The notes under the pieces: model-generated | What the model was told of the DNA's origin: nothing | The model's input: only the letters and a program-made list of their open reading frames with translations | Database searches by the model: none | Part shown: positions 16,083 through 25,383 of the stretch, in pieces | Layout: every line of letters starts with the position of its first letter | Numbering within the stretch: position 1 is the stretch's first letter | Position numbers and translations under genes: made by a program | Source: Leeuwenhoekiella sp. MAR_2009_132 | Lineage (GTDB): Bacteria; Bacteroidota; Bacteroidia; Flavobacteriales; Flavobacteriaceae | DNA length: 64,000 nt | Direction of reading: 5' to 3' | NCBI RefSeq assembly: GCF_000687915.1 | Contig: NZ_JHZY01000004.1 | Location: 2,118,001 to 2,182,000, forward strand

Positions 16083-17297
16083 ATGACAAAACGCTATACT
16101 ACATCTTCTCGCAATTTAATTGTACTCATTCTGGGTACACTCATCGCTATTGGCCCTTTTTCTATAGATATGTATTTGCCCGGTTTTGAAAACGTGGCTT
16201 CAGATTTTAATGTAGACATTAGTAAAGTAGGATACACTCTTACGAGTTATCTTATAGGTATCGCTTTAGGGCAGTTAGCGTATGGGCCTTTAATGGATAG
16301 ATTTGGAAGAAGAAGACCCCTTATAGGAGGGATAATCTTATTTATAGTTTCTTCATTAATCTGTGCATTTAGCTGGGAGCTAGAAATTCTTGTTATTGCC
16401 CGCTTTTTTATGGCTCTCGGGGGTTGTGCTGGCATGGTTGCATCAAAAGCAATGGTGCGGGATTTGTTTGAAAAAAAGCAGGTAGCAGATGTATTGTCTA
16501 CGCTGATGTTAATTATGGGCGTAGCTCCCATAATCGCGCCTACAGTAGGAGGTCTCGTAATAGGAGCTTTTGACTGGGAAGCCGTATTTTTTATATTAGC
16601 TGGTTTTGCAGTTGTGATGTTGTTATTAATCACCTACATACTCCCAGAAAGTGCGAAGCCCAATAAAGGAACAAGTTTACGACCCAAGAAAATACTTTCA
16701 GAGTACCTATCAATATTAAAAAATAGAGAGTTTTTTATTTTTGCAATGACTCGTGGATTTTCGTTGGGAGCTTTGCTAAGCTATGTAAGTAGTGCACCTT
16801 TTATATTTATGACATTTTTCGGCTTGTCTGAGCAGCAATTTGGTTGGGTTTTTGGAAGCAATGCACTAGGTTTAATCTTAGGTAGTCAAATTAATAGGCT
16901 AGCACTTAGAAAATTTTCACTTTTTAATATTGCATTAAGTATAAGTGTTGCGCTTACTCTATTAACCTTTTCTGGTCTTATAGTAAGTAGTATTGTGGGT
17001 GTTCATTTTTGGATTATCTATCCATTTTTATTTATGATGTTGTTCTGTATAGGATTTCAAAATCCTAACACCACGGCGCTTTCCTTAGATCCCTTTACAA
17101 TACAGGCCGGTAGTGCGTCTGCTCTGGTAGGAAGTATAGGGATGATTTTTGGGTCAATTGCAAGTATTGCAGTCTCACAATTAGTAACGGTTGGGGTAAT
17201 GCCGTTACTATATTTGCTCTTTACGTGTGCTTTGTGTAGTATGCTACTTATATTTTATTACAAGCGAAAAATGCTTAACAGTGCTGTGAAAGCATAA
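16083..17297 (+). CDS. Bcr/CflA family multidrug efflux MFS transporter
   Basis: A 404-residue, 12-helix drug:proton antiporter. Family hallmarks are IDMYLPGFENVASDF in helix 1, LIGIALGQLAYGPLMDRFGRRRP covering helix 2 and the A-motif loop, and an RFFMALGGCAGMVASKAMVRD segment in helix 4. It exports small toxic compounds across the inner membrane. It stands alone after the 71-aa gene's terminator. The actual substrate range cannot be predicted, and the gene should not be read as an acquired resistance determinant: composition and context are ordinary. Confidence 0.88.
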   Translation: MTKRYTTSSRNLIVLILGTLIAIGPFSIDMYLPGFENVASDFNVDISKVGYTLTSYLIGIALGQLAYGPLMDRFGRRRPLIGGIILFIVSSLICAFSWELEILVIARFFMALGGCAGMVASKAMVRDLFEKKQVADVLSTLMLIMGVAPIIAPTVGGLVIGAFDWEAVFFILAGFAVVMLLLITYILPESAKPNKGTSLRPKKILSEYLSILKNREFFIFAMTRGFSLGALLSYVSSAPFIFMTFFGLSEQQFGWVFGSNALGLILGSQINRLALRKFSLFNIALSISVALTLLTFSGLIVSSIVGVHFWIIYPFLFMMLFCIGFQNPNTTALSLDPFTIQAGSASALVGSIGMIFGSIASIAVSQLVTVGVMPLLYLLFTCALCSMLLIFYYKRKMLNSAVKA

Positions 17298-17433
17298 TTA
17301 GTATGGTATTCATTTTTTTGAGATTTTAATGTTGAGGTATAATTTTCTAATACGTTGAGAGTTATACTAAATAACATCAAAAATTTAGGCGTAAAATTTC
17401 TAAAGTGCCTATTTTGCAAAAAAACCAACTAAA

Positions 17434-18165
17434 ATGAATCTTCGAGTAATTACCCCTATAATTATACTTTTTCTTTCTTTATTTACTGCCAATGCGCAGA
17501 AAACCTATGATATAGGTTTGTATTTAGGGGGTACAAATTATATTGGAGAAATAGGAAATAAAAGTTACCTGGCGCCTAATCGTGGCTTTTTCGGAGTGGT
17601 GGGAAAGCTCAATTTTAATGAAAAAATTGCGCTTCGCGGAAGTTTTACCTATATGAACTTGCATGATAACGACCGTGACGCAAAAGATACTTTCCGCGGA
17701 AACGGAAGAGGTGAGAATCTGTATTATTCTTTTGATAATACAAACTTAGAAGGAACCCTTGCCCTTGAATACACTCCTTTTCAGTTATTTTTAGATTCTA
17801 CATTGCCTATTTCTCCCTATGTATATACAGGCTTTTCTATTTTGTATGGAGATGAATTGTATTACCCCTTAAGTGCGGGGAACGAAGACGTAGTAGCCAT
17901 AGATTATGGAAATAAGACTAAAACCGCAATACCGGTAGGGTTGGGACTAAAAGCTTTTGTGTCTCCTAAAATTCAGGTGGGTATCGAGTTTACAATGCAT
18001 TTAAGTTCTACAGACAATCTAGATGGTACCGAGCCAGAACCTCAGGAGCTTGAGCCTAATCGAATGAGTTACTTTCAGAAAAATGATATTTATAATTATC
18101 TGGGCTTAACGCTTACCTATCGCTTAGGCAAAGGTGGCGATGATTATTGCGATTGTAATTTATAA
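17434..18165 (+). CDS. outer-membrane beta-barrel protein (DUF6089-like)
   Basis: A 243-residue exported protein with signal MNLRVITPIIILFLSLFTANAQ. The mature part begins KTYDIGLYLGGTNYIGEIG, the signature I associate with DUF6089 in Bacteroidota, and continues with alternating amphipathic strands and aromatic girdle residues, ending in a short barrel-like C-terminus plus GGDDYCDCNL. An eight-stranded outer-membrane barrel is likely. The two Cys in the last five residues are unusual. No function is known; it is 61 nt upstream of the ABC exporter gene. Confidence 0.7.
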   Translation: MNLRVITPIIILFLSLFTANAQKTYDIGLYLGGTNYIGEIGNKSYLAPNRGFFGVVGKLNFNEKIALRGSFTYMNLHDNDRDAKDTFRGNGRGENLYYSFDNTNLEGTLALEYTPFQLFLDSTLPISPYVYTGFSILYGDELYYPLSAGNEDVVAIDYGNKTKTAIPVGLGLKAFVSPKIQVGIEFTMHLSSTDNLDGTEPEPQELEPNRMSYFQKNDIYNYLGLTLTYRLGKGGDDYCDCNL

Positions 18166-18214
18166 TTAAGTATTTTTTAAGCAATCCCGGCTCAATCTTA
18201 CCACCCGGCAAGAG

Positions 18215-18222
18215 TATATTTG
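18215..18222 (+). promoter_or_regulatory. -7 promoter element four bases from the ABC exporter start
   Basis: TATATTTG is an exact TANNTTTG match and ends only 4 nt before the ATG at 18227. This predicts a leaderless or nearly leaderless mRNA for the ABC exporter. Confidence 0.55.
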
Positions 18223-18226
18223 CGCT

Positions 18227-20059
18227 ATGGCTCGAGGACTCGATAGTATTTCAGATAAGAAAAAAACAAATGTACGGGCGTCGTTTCAGGCACTGCGCTT
18301 TATCCCCAGATTTTTTAAAGAAATTTGGAATGTTAGTCCGCAATTATTTCTTGTAAATCTTATATGTCGTCTCATTAATGCATTTGCACCTGTAGTTATT
18401 TTATGGGTAGGAAAGCTAATCATAGATGAGATTATTGCTCAGGTTGCCGCTGCCCAGCCAGATTACACCCAGCTATGGAATTATGTAATACTTGAATTTG
18501 TAATCGCTGTTGTTTCAGATATTATAAGTAGAGTTATTGCAATTACAGATGGCTTACTGGGCGATAAATACAACATCAGATCTTCAGAAACGATGATTCG
18601 CAAAACCAGCGAGATCGATATGAGTCAGTTAGAAGACTCAGAATTCTATGATAAACTGGAGCGTGCCAGACAGCAAACACAAGGTCGTGTAGGCCTAATG
18701 AGCAATGCATTAGGACAGGCACAAAGCGTTATTTCTATAGCCACACTTATTGCGGGATTGATCTATTTTGAACCCTTACTAATTGTATTACTTGCGTTGA
18801 GTATTATTCCTTTATTTGTCAATGAAATCAGATTTAGCGGACAGCAATATTCGTTATCAAGAAGCTGGACGACAGAACGCCGTGAGCTCGATTACCTAAG
18901 ATACATAGGAGCAAATGACAAGACTGCTAAAGAAATAAAACTCTTTGGTCTAACAGATTTTATCGCTAATCGTTTTAGAAATCTGAGCGAGCGCTATTAT
19001 GATATCAACAAAAAAATTACCGTTAAGCGCAGTGTCTATAGCGCTATTTTTAATATTTTGGGAGTGGTGTGCTATTATGGGGCGTACATTGTCATTATTA
19101 GAAGTGTGCTGGTAGGGGAGATTAGCATTGGTGAGTTAACCTTTTTATCAGCTTCTTTTAACAGATTGCGTAATAGCTTACAAACCTTCTTTTCAAACTT
19201 TACGCGTATCACAGAAAGCGCACTGTATCTAAAAGATTATTTTGACTTTGTAGATCTGGTAATTCCAGATCAAGACAAAGTATTTTTAGAGTTACCATTA
19301 GAAATTAAAGAGGGATTTGAATTAAAAGATGTTCATTTTGCATATCCCGGTAGCGAGACTGAAGTTTTAAAAGGAGTTAGTTTTAAGCTTAAAGCAGGCG
19401 AGAAAATGGCTTTTGTGGGGCAAAATGGTGCAGGAAAAACAACCTTAATTAAATTAATGCTTCGGTTTTATGAGCCTACACAAGGTGCAATTCTTTTAGA
19501 CGGTATTAATATTAATGAGTACAACAAAGCTGAATTTCAGCAGATGTTTGGCGTTATATTTCAGGATTTTTTCAGGTATGAATTTACGCTACGCGAAAAC
19601 ATTGCAGTAGGCGATATATTAGCCGTTAAAGATGATAGTCGTATTCAAAATGCGGCACAGCTAAGTTTGGCAACCGAAGTAATTAAAGATTTAAAAAACG
19701 GTTACGAAACTCAATTAGGTAAGCGATTTAAACAAGGTCAGGAACTTTCTGGCGGCCAATGGCAAAAGGTAGCTTTAGCACGAGCCTATATGAAAGATGC
19801 ACGTGTTATGGTTTTAGATGAGCCTACTTCTGCACTAGATGCGAAGGCAGAATATGAAGTTTTTGAACGTTTTATAGACCTTACTAAAGGAAAAACCAGT
19901 ATCATAATTTCACATCGCTTTAGCACGGTACGAATGGCTGACCGAATTCTGGTTTTAGAAGACGGTCAGATTCTTGAATTAAGTACTCACGAAGAGCTTA
20001 TGCAAGCTCCTAAACTCTATGCAGAGTTATTTGATTTGCAGGCACAGGGTTATAAATAA
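18227..20059 (+). CDS. ABC exporter, fused membrane and ATPase domains
   Basis: A 610-residue half-transporter that should work as a homodimer or with a partner encoded elsewhere. Residues about 30-330 form the type-IV exporter membrane domain with six helices; the ATPase domain follows with Walker A VGQNGAGKTT, signature LSGGQWQK, Walker B VMVLDEPTSALD and H-loop ISHRFSTVR, all intact. The family exports lipids, peptides or drugs. No adjacent substrate gene is present. It is convergent with the SDR gene, whose stop lies 2 nt beyond. Confidence 0.9.
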   Translation: MARGLDSISDKKKTNVRASFQALRFIPRFFKEIWNVSPQLFLVNLICRLINAFAPVVILWVGKLIIDEIIAQVAAAQPDYTQLWNYVILEFVIAVVSDIISRVIAITDGLLGDKYNIRSSETMIRKTSEIDMSQLEDSEFYDKLERARQQTQGRVGLMSNALGQAQSVISIATLIAGLIYFEPLLIVLLALSIIPLFVNEIRFSGQQYSLSRSWTTERRELDYLRYIGANDKTAKEIKLFGLTDFIANRFRNLSERYYDINKKITVKRSVYSAIFNILGVVCYYGAYIVIIRSVLVGEISIGELTFLSASFNRLRNSLQTFFSNFTRITESALYLKDYFDFVDLVIPDQDKVFLELPLEIKEGFELKDVHFAYPGSETEVLKGVSFKLKAGEKMAFVGQNGAGKTTLIKLMLRFYEPTQGAILLDGININEYNKAEFQQMFGVIFQDFFRYEFTLRENIAVGDILAVKDDSRIQNAAQLSLATEVIKDLKNGYETQLGKRFKQGQELSGGQWQKVALARAYMKDARVMVLDEPTSALDAKAEYEVFERFIDLTKGKTSIIISHRFSTVRMADRILVLEDGQILELSTHEELMQAPKLYAELFDLQAQGYK

Positions 20060-20060
20060 T

Positions 20061-20819
20061 CTATAAGGCGTTTGCACTTAAGCCGCCATCTACAATAATA
20101 TTTTGGCCGGTTATGTATGATGCTTTATCCATTGCTAAAAAGGCAATAGCACTTGCCATTTCTTCAGGTTCTGCAACACGATTTAAAGGTGTGCGCTCAA
20201 TGATTTTTGCAATGCGAGATTCATTATCCAGTACTTCAGTGGTAAGAGGTGTACGCGTATACCAGGGTGACACACTATTAACGCGAATATTATGCTCAGC
20301 CCATTCTGAAGCTAGACTGCGGGTTTGCTGCAACAATCCTGATTTTGACATCGCATAGGGAGCACCACTTTTTACGTCTTGACTACCTGCTACCGAGGCA
20401 ATATTTATAACCGAAGCTTTCCCGGAACGTTTAAGCAGTGCATAAAATTTACGGGTTAGCTCAAAAGGAGCAATAAGGTTTATTTCTAAAATTTTTCGGT
20501 ATTCTTCGGGCTCATAGTGCGTGGCATCTTTTCTAATGTTTATTCCTGCATTATTTACTAAAATATCAAGACTTCCGCTACGTTCAAAAACAAAATCAGT
20601 AAGTCGATCCTGATCATCTTCTATACTTACGTCTGATACAATACCATTACAGATGTAACTGTGTTCCTGCAATTCACTTTCAAAATCATCTATATCTTTT
20701 TGACTGCGTGAGGTGAAGATTACTTTTGCGCCTAAACTCAAAAGCTCTTTTACTGTAGCTCTACCAATGCCTTTAGTGCCACCGGTAACTAATGCTGTTT
20801 TTCCATCTAAATTCCACAT
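20061..20819 (-). CDS. SDR family oxidoreductase (tropinone-reductase-like)
   Basis: A 252-residue short-chain dehydrogenase; I use the ATG at 20819 (MWNLDGKTAL) rather than one three codons earlier. Cofactor motif TGGTKGIGRA, NNAG, catalytic Ser in NIASVAGSQ and Y-x3-K in YAMSK are all present, followed by the C-terminal GQNIIVDGG motif of the classical group. The FTSRSQ after the second strand suggests NADP(H). It is the first of several NAD(P)H-dependent enzymes in this region (AKR, flavin reductase, OYE) but has its own promoter and terminator-separated transcript. Confidence 0.9.
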   Translation of the reverse strand: MWNLDGKTALVTGGTKGIGRATVKELLSLGAKVIFTSRSQKDIDDFESELQEHSYICNGIVSDVSIEDDQDRLTDFVFERSGSLDILVNNAGINIRKDATHYEPEEYRKILEINLIAPFELTRKFYALLKRSGKASVINIASVAGSQDVKSGAPYAMSKSGLLQQTRSLASEWAEHNIRVNSVSPWYTRTPLTTEVLDNESRIAKIIERTPLNRVAEPEEMASAIAFLAMDKASYITGQNIIVDGGLSANAL

Positions 20820-20848
20820 AAAAATCAATTTTTTGGATAGTAAAAATA

Positions 20849-20856
20849 CAAAGCTA
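20849..20856 (-). promoter_or_regulatory. -7 promoter element of the SDR gene
   Basis: Minus-strand TAGCTTTG matches TANNTTTG and lies 29 nt before the ATG at 20819. Confidence 0.45.
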
Positions 20857-20904
20857 CATTGGGATACGTGTCTAATTTTAATGCAGATTCTTTTTTAAAG
20901 TTCA

Positions 20905-20931
20905 TAAAAAAGACCGCTATATAGCGGTCTT
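20905..20931 (-). terminator. intrinsic terminator of the aldo/keto reductase gene
   Basis: A perfect 22-nt inverted repeat (20910-20931), AAGACCGCTAT with ATAGCGGTCTT, followed on the minus strand by a T-run. It is 33 nt past the AKR stop codon. Confidence 0.85.
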
Positions 20932-20964
20932 AAATTTTATCTTTTTATTGAAATTATAGGATTT

Positions 20965-21819
20965 CTAGAAATCAAAATTATCAGGATCTGGTCCTATACG
21001 CTCATCGCGATCAAGTGCATTTATTTTTTTCATATCTAAATCTGAAAGCTCAAAATCAAAAACATTACTATTGCTTATTATATGCTCTTTTGAGGTTGAT
21101 TTAGGAATGGTAATCACACCATTTTGTAAATCCCATCTTACTACTATTTGAGCTGGTGACTTACCATATTTCTCGCCTAATTCTATTAAAGTTTCATTTT
21201 CAAAGACTTTTCCCTGCATTAGAGGTGACCAGGCCTCATATTGAATGTCATTTTGTTTACAAAAATCCTGAAGTTCACTTTGAATCAACCATGGGTGAAA
21301 CTCAAGTTGATCTACCATAGGTTTAATTTCGGCATCTTTCATCAAATCTTCTAAATGATGTTTTAGAAAATTACTTACCCCTATAGCTTTAATTTTTCCT
21401 TCTTTATATAAATCTTCAAGCGCTCTCCAGGTTTCTTTATATTTTCCTTCAACTGGCCAATGTATTAGATATAAGTCTAAATAATCTGTATCTAAACGTT
21501 TTAAAGAGTCATTAAATGCCTGTATCGTAGAATCATAACCCTGATCGTCATTCCAAACTTTACTCGTTAGAAAAATGTCTTTGCGATTTACCTTGCTTTC
21601 TTTTATAGCTTTGCCAACTCCTTCCTCATTTTCATAGGCCTTTGCAGTATCTATATGACGATAACCCGCTTCTAAAGCCCATTTTACAGCATTAATGACT
21701 TCTTCACCATCATCTGCTTTGTAAACACCTAAACCTACATAAGGCATTTTATAACCGTTATGTAATTTCCATGTTCCACTTAGGCTTTCTATTGTTCTTG
21801 TATTGGTGTCTGTGCTCAT
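20965..21819 (-). CDS. aldo/keto reductase (AKR5-like)
   Basis: A 284-residue NADPH-dependent reductase of carbonyl compounds such as methylglyoxal, related to YvgN and 2,5-diketo-gluconate reductases. The catalytic tetrad is visible: Asp and Tyr in HIDTAKAYENE, Lys in LTSKVW and His in LIHWPVE. The cofactor-binding end is ITIPKSTSKEHIISNSNVFDF. It carries an N-terminal extension of about 15 residues relative to shorter members. A tandem TTAAC motif lies 60 nt upstream (21872-21891), shared with other redox genes here. Confidence 0.9.
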   Translation of the reverse strand: MSTDTNTRTIESLSGTWKLHNGYKMPYVGLGVYKADDGEEVINAVKWALEAGYRHIDTAKAYENEEGVGKAIKESKVNRKDIFLTSKVWNDDQGYDSTIQAFNDSLKRLDTDYLDLYLIHWPVEGKYKETWRALEDLYKEGKIKAIGVSNFLKHHLEDLMKDAEIKPMVDQLEFHPWLIQSELQDFCKQNDIQYEAWSPLMQGKVFENETLIELGEKYGKSPAQIVVRWDLQNGVITIPKSTSKEHIISNSNVFDFELSDLDMKKINALDRDERIGPDPDNFDF

Positions 21820-21871
21820 AACTTTTATTTTTTTGCTAAATTAAAAGACAGACTGTGTATTCTATGAACCT

Positions 21872-21891
21872 TTAACGCCTGTTAACGCTAG
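21872..21891 (-). promoter_or_regulatory. tandem TTAAC operator-like motif upstream of the AKR gene
   Basis: Plus-strand TTAACGCCTG is followed directly by TTAACGCTAG, a 10-bp direct repeat with two changes; a third TTAAG is 13 nt further. In gene orientation it contains CGTTAACAGG then CGTTAAAGG. Similar text occurs before the OYE and msrA genes. The 10-bp period fits a regulator contacting one helix face. Confidence 0.4.
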
Positions 21892-21932
21892 AGTGTTAAG
21901 AGTTTTTAAATGAATGCGTAAGATTAGTGCAA

Positions 21933-21967
21933 AAAAAAATCTGCACGTTAGTACAGATTTTTTTAGT
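21933..21967 (-). terminator. bidirectional hairpin terminator after the small lipoprotein gene
   Basis: AAAATCTG and CAGATTTT pair around a loop that can itself fold, with T-runs on both sides. It closes the minus-strand pair 22305-21981. Confidence 0.7.
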
Positions 21968-21980
21968 CTTTAGATTTAAA

Positions 21981-22118
21981 CTAATCTACTGCATCTTCAA
22001 CAGCATCTCCTACATCATCTGCAGCGTCTTCAATTTTGTCTCCTGTAGTTTCACGACAACTATGTAAAGTTGTAGCTAGTAAACCAGCAGTAAAAAGCAT
22101 CAAAAAAATACGTTTCAT
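21981..22118 (-). CDS. small lipoprotein, entericidin-like
   Basis: The ATG at 22118 gives 45 residues: signal MKRIFLMLFTAGLLATTLHS and lipidated Cys21, then an Asp/Glu-Ala-Val tail with the repeat DAADDVGDAVEDAVD. A longer frame starting at 22187 would bury the signal and overlap the membrane-protein gene, so it is rejected. Such mini-lipoproteins with acidic amphipathic tails are common in Bacteroidota as stress-induced envelope proteins. It is 28 nt downstream of the 52-aa membrane-protein gene and probably shares its transcript. Confidence 0.75.
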   Translation of the reverse strand: MKRIFLMLFTAGLLATTLHSCRETTGDKIEDAADDVGDAVEDAVD

Positions 22119-22146
22119 AAGTATAGAATTATTGGTTAAAGTTAAA

Positions 22147-22305
22147 TTACAGGCGTCTTCCTGTAGCCAGCTTATATAATATTGCAATTACGGCGAGTAC
22201 AAGTAAGATATGTATTAGACTTCCTACAGATTCTGCAAAGCCAAAATACCCCACTAGCCATCCTATAATAAGGATCACAATGATAAGCCAAATGATATCT
22301 TTCAT
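22147..22305 (-). CDS. lmo0937-like small membrane protein (DUF5670)
   Basis: A 52-residue protein read from the sequence: MKDIIWLIIVILIIGWLV at the start, a central GYFGFAESVGSLIHIL turn and a second hydrophobic stretch ending YKLATGRRL. Two membrane helices around a G-x-F-G turn match the lmo0937/DUF5670 family of general-stress membrane peptides. It is preceded by a plain ATG and followed by the small lipoprotein gene, a pairing typical of stress operons. Expression under envelope or osmotic stress is inferred, not shown. Confidence 0.75.
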   Translation of the reverse strand: MKDIIWLIIVILIIGWLVGYFGFAESVGSLIHILLVLAVIAILYKLATGRRL

Positions 22306-22390
22306 AATAATATAAATATTGGTTAGTGATATAAAAGTAATTTTTTTGAAATATATAATGTCTTTGCTTAACAGTGAATTAACGCAGGAT

Positions 22391-23926
22391 TTAAAAATTT
22401 TGGGGATTATTTATGATATCCTCCGCCCGGTTTATGATTTTTTCAAGCTCTGCAGGCTGAATTTTTTCTAATAATCGCAACATCATTTTCATTCTGAAGT
22501 TTTCAGCAAAGTGTTCTTTCTTTTTACTTAAAAAATTCCAGTATAAACTATTAAACGGGCAGGCATCTTCTTCGGTTTTGTGATTTACATTGTAATGACA
22601 ATCTTTACAATAGGTACTCATCTTATTTATGTAACTGCCACTTGAGATGTAAGGTTTTGTAGCAACAATCCCACCATCTGCAAATTGACTCATGCCACGG
22701 GTATTTGTGATTTCTACCCATTCTATAGCATCAATATAAATACCGAGGTACCAGGCGTCAACCTCGTCAGGATGAGTCTGCGTTAACAATGCATAATTGC
22801 CGGTAATCATTAAACGCTGTATGTGATGCGCATAGGCGTGATCTAAACTTTGTTTGATACTGTGGTGTAAACAGTTCATTTTAGTATCTGCATTCCAGTA
22901 GAAATCGGGTAGTTTATTTTGATTGTCGAGTTTGTTTTTTGTGGCGTATTCGGGCATTTTCATCCAGTAAATGCCACGCATATATTCTCGCCATCCTAAA
23001 ATTTGACGTACAAAACCTTCTACCTGACTTATGTCTATATCTTCTTTATGCTCACGCCAGTGATCTATTACCTTCTCAATTACTTCTAAAGGATCTATAA
23101 GTTTGGTGTTGAGTGCAAAACTAAGTCTGCTGTGAAAAAGATAGGCTTCATTAGGGGCCATAGCATCTTGATAATCGCCAAAATGTTTTAATAAATTTTC
23201 ACAGAAATAATTAAGAACGCTTAATGCATCTGATCTTGAGGTAGGCCAGTTAAAATTAGTAGCCTCAACAGCTCCCATTGTTTTAACTTCAGCCTTTTTA
23301 ATACGCCTTAGAGTTTGTGTTACATCTTTTCTAAAGCCGCGCTCGTGTGGTATTACGGGATCTCCTTTCAACTTGTTACGGTTACTTTGGTCAAAGTTCC
23401 ATTTGCCGCCTTCAGGATCTTTATCTGTTGTCATTAAAATGGAATACTTCTTACGCATGTCGCGGTAGAAATATTCCATCGTAAACGTTTTTTTACCTTT
23501 AAAGAATTGTTCGAGATCTGTGCGGGAGGTTAAGAAATGCTCTGTATTAAAAGTTTCTGATTCTATACTGAGTTCTGAAGCAATTTTTGTGAGTTGTTGA
23601 TCTAGTCTATACTCATCTGGAAGCTGATACTCAAACTTATCAATTTCATGAGCTTTGATAAGCGCTTTAATATTTTCTGAAAGATTTTGAGAATTGTCTG
23701 GGTGATCAAGCTTATAGAAAATGACCAGATTACCCCGTTCTTCTAGCCAATTTGCAAAATTGCGCATCGACTCAAAAAAAGCAATAACTTTTTGAATATG
23801 ATGGGTGACATAATCTGTTTCCTGGCGCATTTCGGCCATAAAATAAATCACATCTTTAGAATCGTCTTTATACCACGAGTGTTTGTGGTTAAGTTGATCG
23901 CCTAAAACTAAACGTAGTTTTTTCAA
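22391..23926 (-). CDS. FeS-cluster bacterial photolyase/cryptochrome (PhrB type)
   Basis: A 511-residue flavoprotein of the FeS-BCP (CryPro) group, whose best-studied members repair (6-4) photoproducts under light. It starts with the typical LVLGDQLN motif. Four cysteines, C352, C440, C443 and C456, match the iron-sulfur ligands of Agrobacterium PhrB (350, 438, 441, 454) with a constant offset of two, so the cluster should be intact. It is last in the operon led by flavin reductase and lies 12 nt after cry-DASH. A GWREYMRGIYW segment near 311 marks the FAD domain. Confidence 0.93.
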   Translation of the reverse strand: MKKLRLVLGDQLNHKHSWYKDDSKDVIYFMAEMRQETDYVTHHIQKVIAFFESMRNFANWLEERGNLVIFYKLDHPDNSQNLSENIKALIKAHEIDKFEYQLPDEYRLDQQLTKIASELSIESETFNTEHFLTSRTDLEQFFKGKKTFTMEYFYRDMRKKYSILMTTDKDPEGGKWNFDQSNRNKLKGDPVIPHERGFRKDVTQTLRRIKKAEVKTMGAVEATNFNWPTSRSDALSVLNYFCENLLKHFGDYQDAMAPNEAYLFHSRLSFALNTKLIDPLEVIEKVIDHWREHKEDIDISQVEGFVRQILGWREYMRGIYWMKMPEYATKNKLDNQNKLPDFYWNADTKMNCLHHSIKQSLDHAYAHHIQRLMITGNYALLTQTHPDEVDAWYLGIYIDAIEWVEITNTRGMSQFADGGIVATKPYISSGSYINKMSTYCKDCHYNVNHKTEEDACPFNSLYWNFLSKKKEHFAENFRMKMMLRLLEKIQPAELEKIINRAEDIINNPQNF

Positions 23927-23938
23927 AATAGATTTTTA

Positions 23939-25237
23939 TTAATCAAACAAGCTGTTTTGTAGCCATAACCTGGTAAATGTTCCAGATTCGTCATAGCGCT
24001 CTGCCTGACTTTTAATATTAAAAATGCGGTCTCGAGGGTCATTGCCTACGCCGCTATTATAAATCCAGTTCCCATAATTGCTGTGAACATCATAATCAAT
24101 GAGTAGGCTCTCAAAATAGGCTGCCCCAATGCGCCAATCTTGTTTTGACTCTTTAGCCCAGAAACTCGCAACGTTTTGTCTTCCGCGGTTACTCATCCAC
24201 CCGGTATTGCTAAGTTCTAGCATATTTGCATTAACAAAATCATATTTTGTAGTACCGTTAATCCAGTTTTTACGGGTGTGCTCATTGCTATCCCAATCGT
24301 AATCTGCATTTAAAATACCACCTATTTTAAATATTCTATCTCCGTGTTTTAAAGAAACATACTTAAAGAAGTCTCTCCAGATGAGTTCAAAAATGAGCCA
24401 GTACGTACTGTCATTTTTAATTACATCTTTTTCAAATTTTTGAACTTCCCAATAGATCATTCGTGCTGAAATACTACCATTTGCAAGCCACGCAGAAAGT
24501 TTTGAACTGTAATCTTTACCTACTAATCCGTTTCGGGTTTTTTTATAATATTGAAGATTTTTAGTCTCCCAGAAGTATTCTTCAATTCTAAGATTTGCCT
24601 GATTTTCGCCACCCTTAAAAGGAAATGCGGTTCGCTTATCAATTTCAAAATCTGATAAGCCTAAATCGTGTAAAGAAGGGATTTGCGTAGATTGAGAAAT
24701 TAGATTTTCATTTGGGAAAGCGTCTATTTTATTTACAATAGGTCTTACGTCAACTTGTTTTTCGCAGTACTTTCTGAAGTTAGTAAATACCTTAGGAATT
24801 TCAGAATAATTGGAATAAGGTAAATCTTCAGGATGCCATAAAAATTGATCAAAAGTTTCTATTAAAGAGGTGCCATTTGGGCAATTTACTCTAACACCTT
24901 CTATGATATTACGCTCTTCAAACGTCCATTCTTTTTGAAAATAAATACGTTCTACCTGATAATTTTTTACAAGTTTGGGAATAGCAAATTCGGGTTCTTC
25001 ATTAACAACGAAAAGAGTGATATTAAGTTTTTCTAGATTTTCTCTTAATTCTGTAACAGTTTCAATTAGAAATTGAGCTCTGTACTTTTCAGTCTTCTTA
25101 AACCCGAAGCGATCTTTTTTGAACTGTTTAGGATCAAAACAGTATACAGCGATTGTAGGATTTTTAGTTTTAGACGCAAGTGATAGTCCTGTATGGTCTA
25201 TTGTTCTAAGATCATTTTTAAACCAAACTAAATTCAT
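23939..25237 (-). CDS. DASH-family cryptochrome/photolyase
   Basis: A 432-residue FAD protein that repairs cyclobutane dimers in single-stranded or looped DNA and may sense blue light. It starts [18 protein letters not shown], and its C-terminal FAD domain has the DASH hallmarks [34 protein letters not shown] and [11 protein letters not shown]. The FAD-binding region and the Trp residues of the electron chain are retained by eye. Its ATG overlaps the stop of the DUF2256 gene in an ATGA junction, so translation is coupled. The next gene encodes the FeS photolyase. Confidence 0.94.
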   Translation of the reverse strand: MNLVWFKNDLRTIDHTGLSLASKTKNPTIAVYCFDPKQFKKDRFGFKKTEKYRAQFLIETVTELRENLEKLNITLFVVNEEPEFAIPKLVKNYQVERIYFQKEWTFEERNIIEGVRVNCPNGTSLIETFDQFLWHPEDLPYSNYSEIPKVFTNFRKYCEKQVDVRPIVNKIDAFPNENLISQSTQIPSLHDLGLSDFEIDKRTAFPFKGGENQANLRIEEYFWETKNLQYYKKTRNGLVGKDYSSKLSAWLANGSISARMIYWEVQKFEKDVIKNDSTYWLIFELIWRDFFKYVSLKHGDRIFKIGGILNADYDWDSNEHTRKNWINGTTKYDFVNANMLELSNTGWMSNRGRQNVASFWAKESKQDWRIGAAYFESLLIDYDVHSNYGNWIYNSGVGNDPRDRIFNIKSQAERYDESGTFTRLWLQNSLFD

Positions 25238-25377
25238 TGAACAGTTTTATTACGGCGGCAGCGTTCACTGCAATATTTTACTTCTTCCCAGTTTGCCTGC
25301 CATTTTTTACGCCAGGTAAATGGCTTTTTACAGACTAAACATATTTTTTGGGGTAGGTTTTCTTTTTTGTGAGCCAC
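25234..25377 (-). CDS. DUF2256 mini zinc-finger protein
   Basis: A 47-residue basic protein that starts with GTG (read as Met): [20 protein letters not shown], then [20 protein letters not shown]. The four cysteines, C13-x2-C16 and C36-x3-C40, form a compact zinc site with four Trp residues between, which fits DUF2256. Genes of this family often accompany photolyase or cryptochrome genes. Here it is 6 nt after the flavin reductase gene and overlaps cry-DASH by ATGA. Nucleic-acid or partner binding is likely from the basic, Trp-rich make-up, but no function is established. Confidence 0.85.
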   Translation of the reverse strand: MAHKKENLPQKICLVCKKPFTWRKKWQANWEEVKYCSERCRRNKTVQ

Positions 25378-25383
25378 TTTGTT

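Noticed and set aside
22119..22187. N-terminal extension of the small lipoprotein
   Set aside because: It overlaps the real 52-aa gene and would bury the lipoprotein signal in the protein interior.
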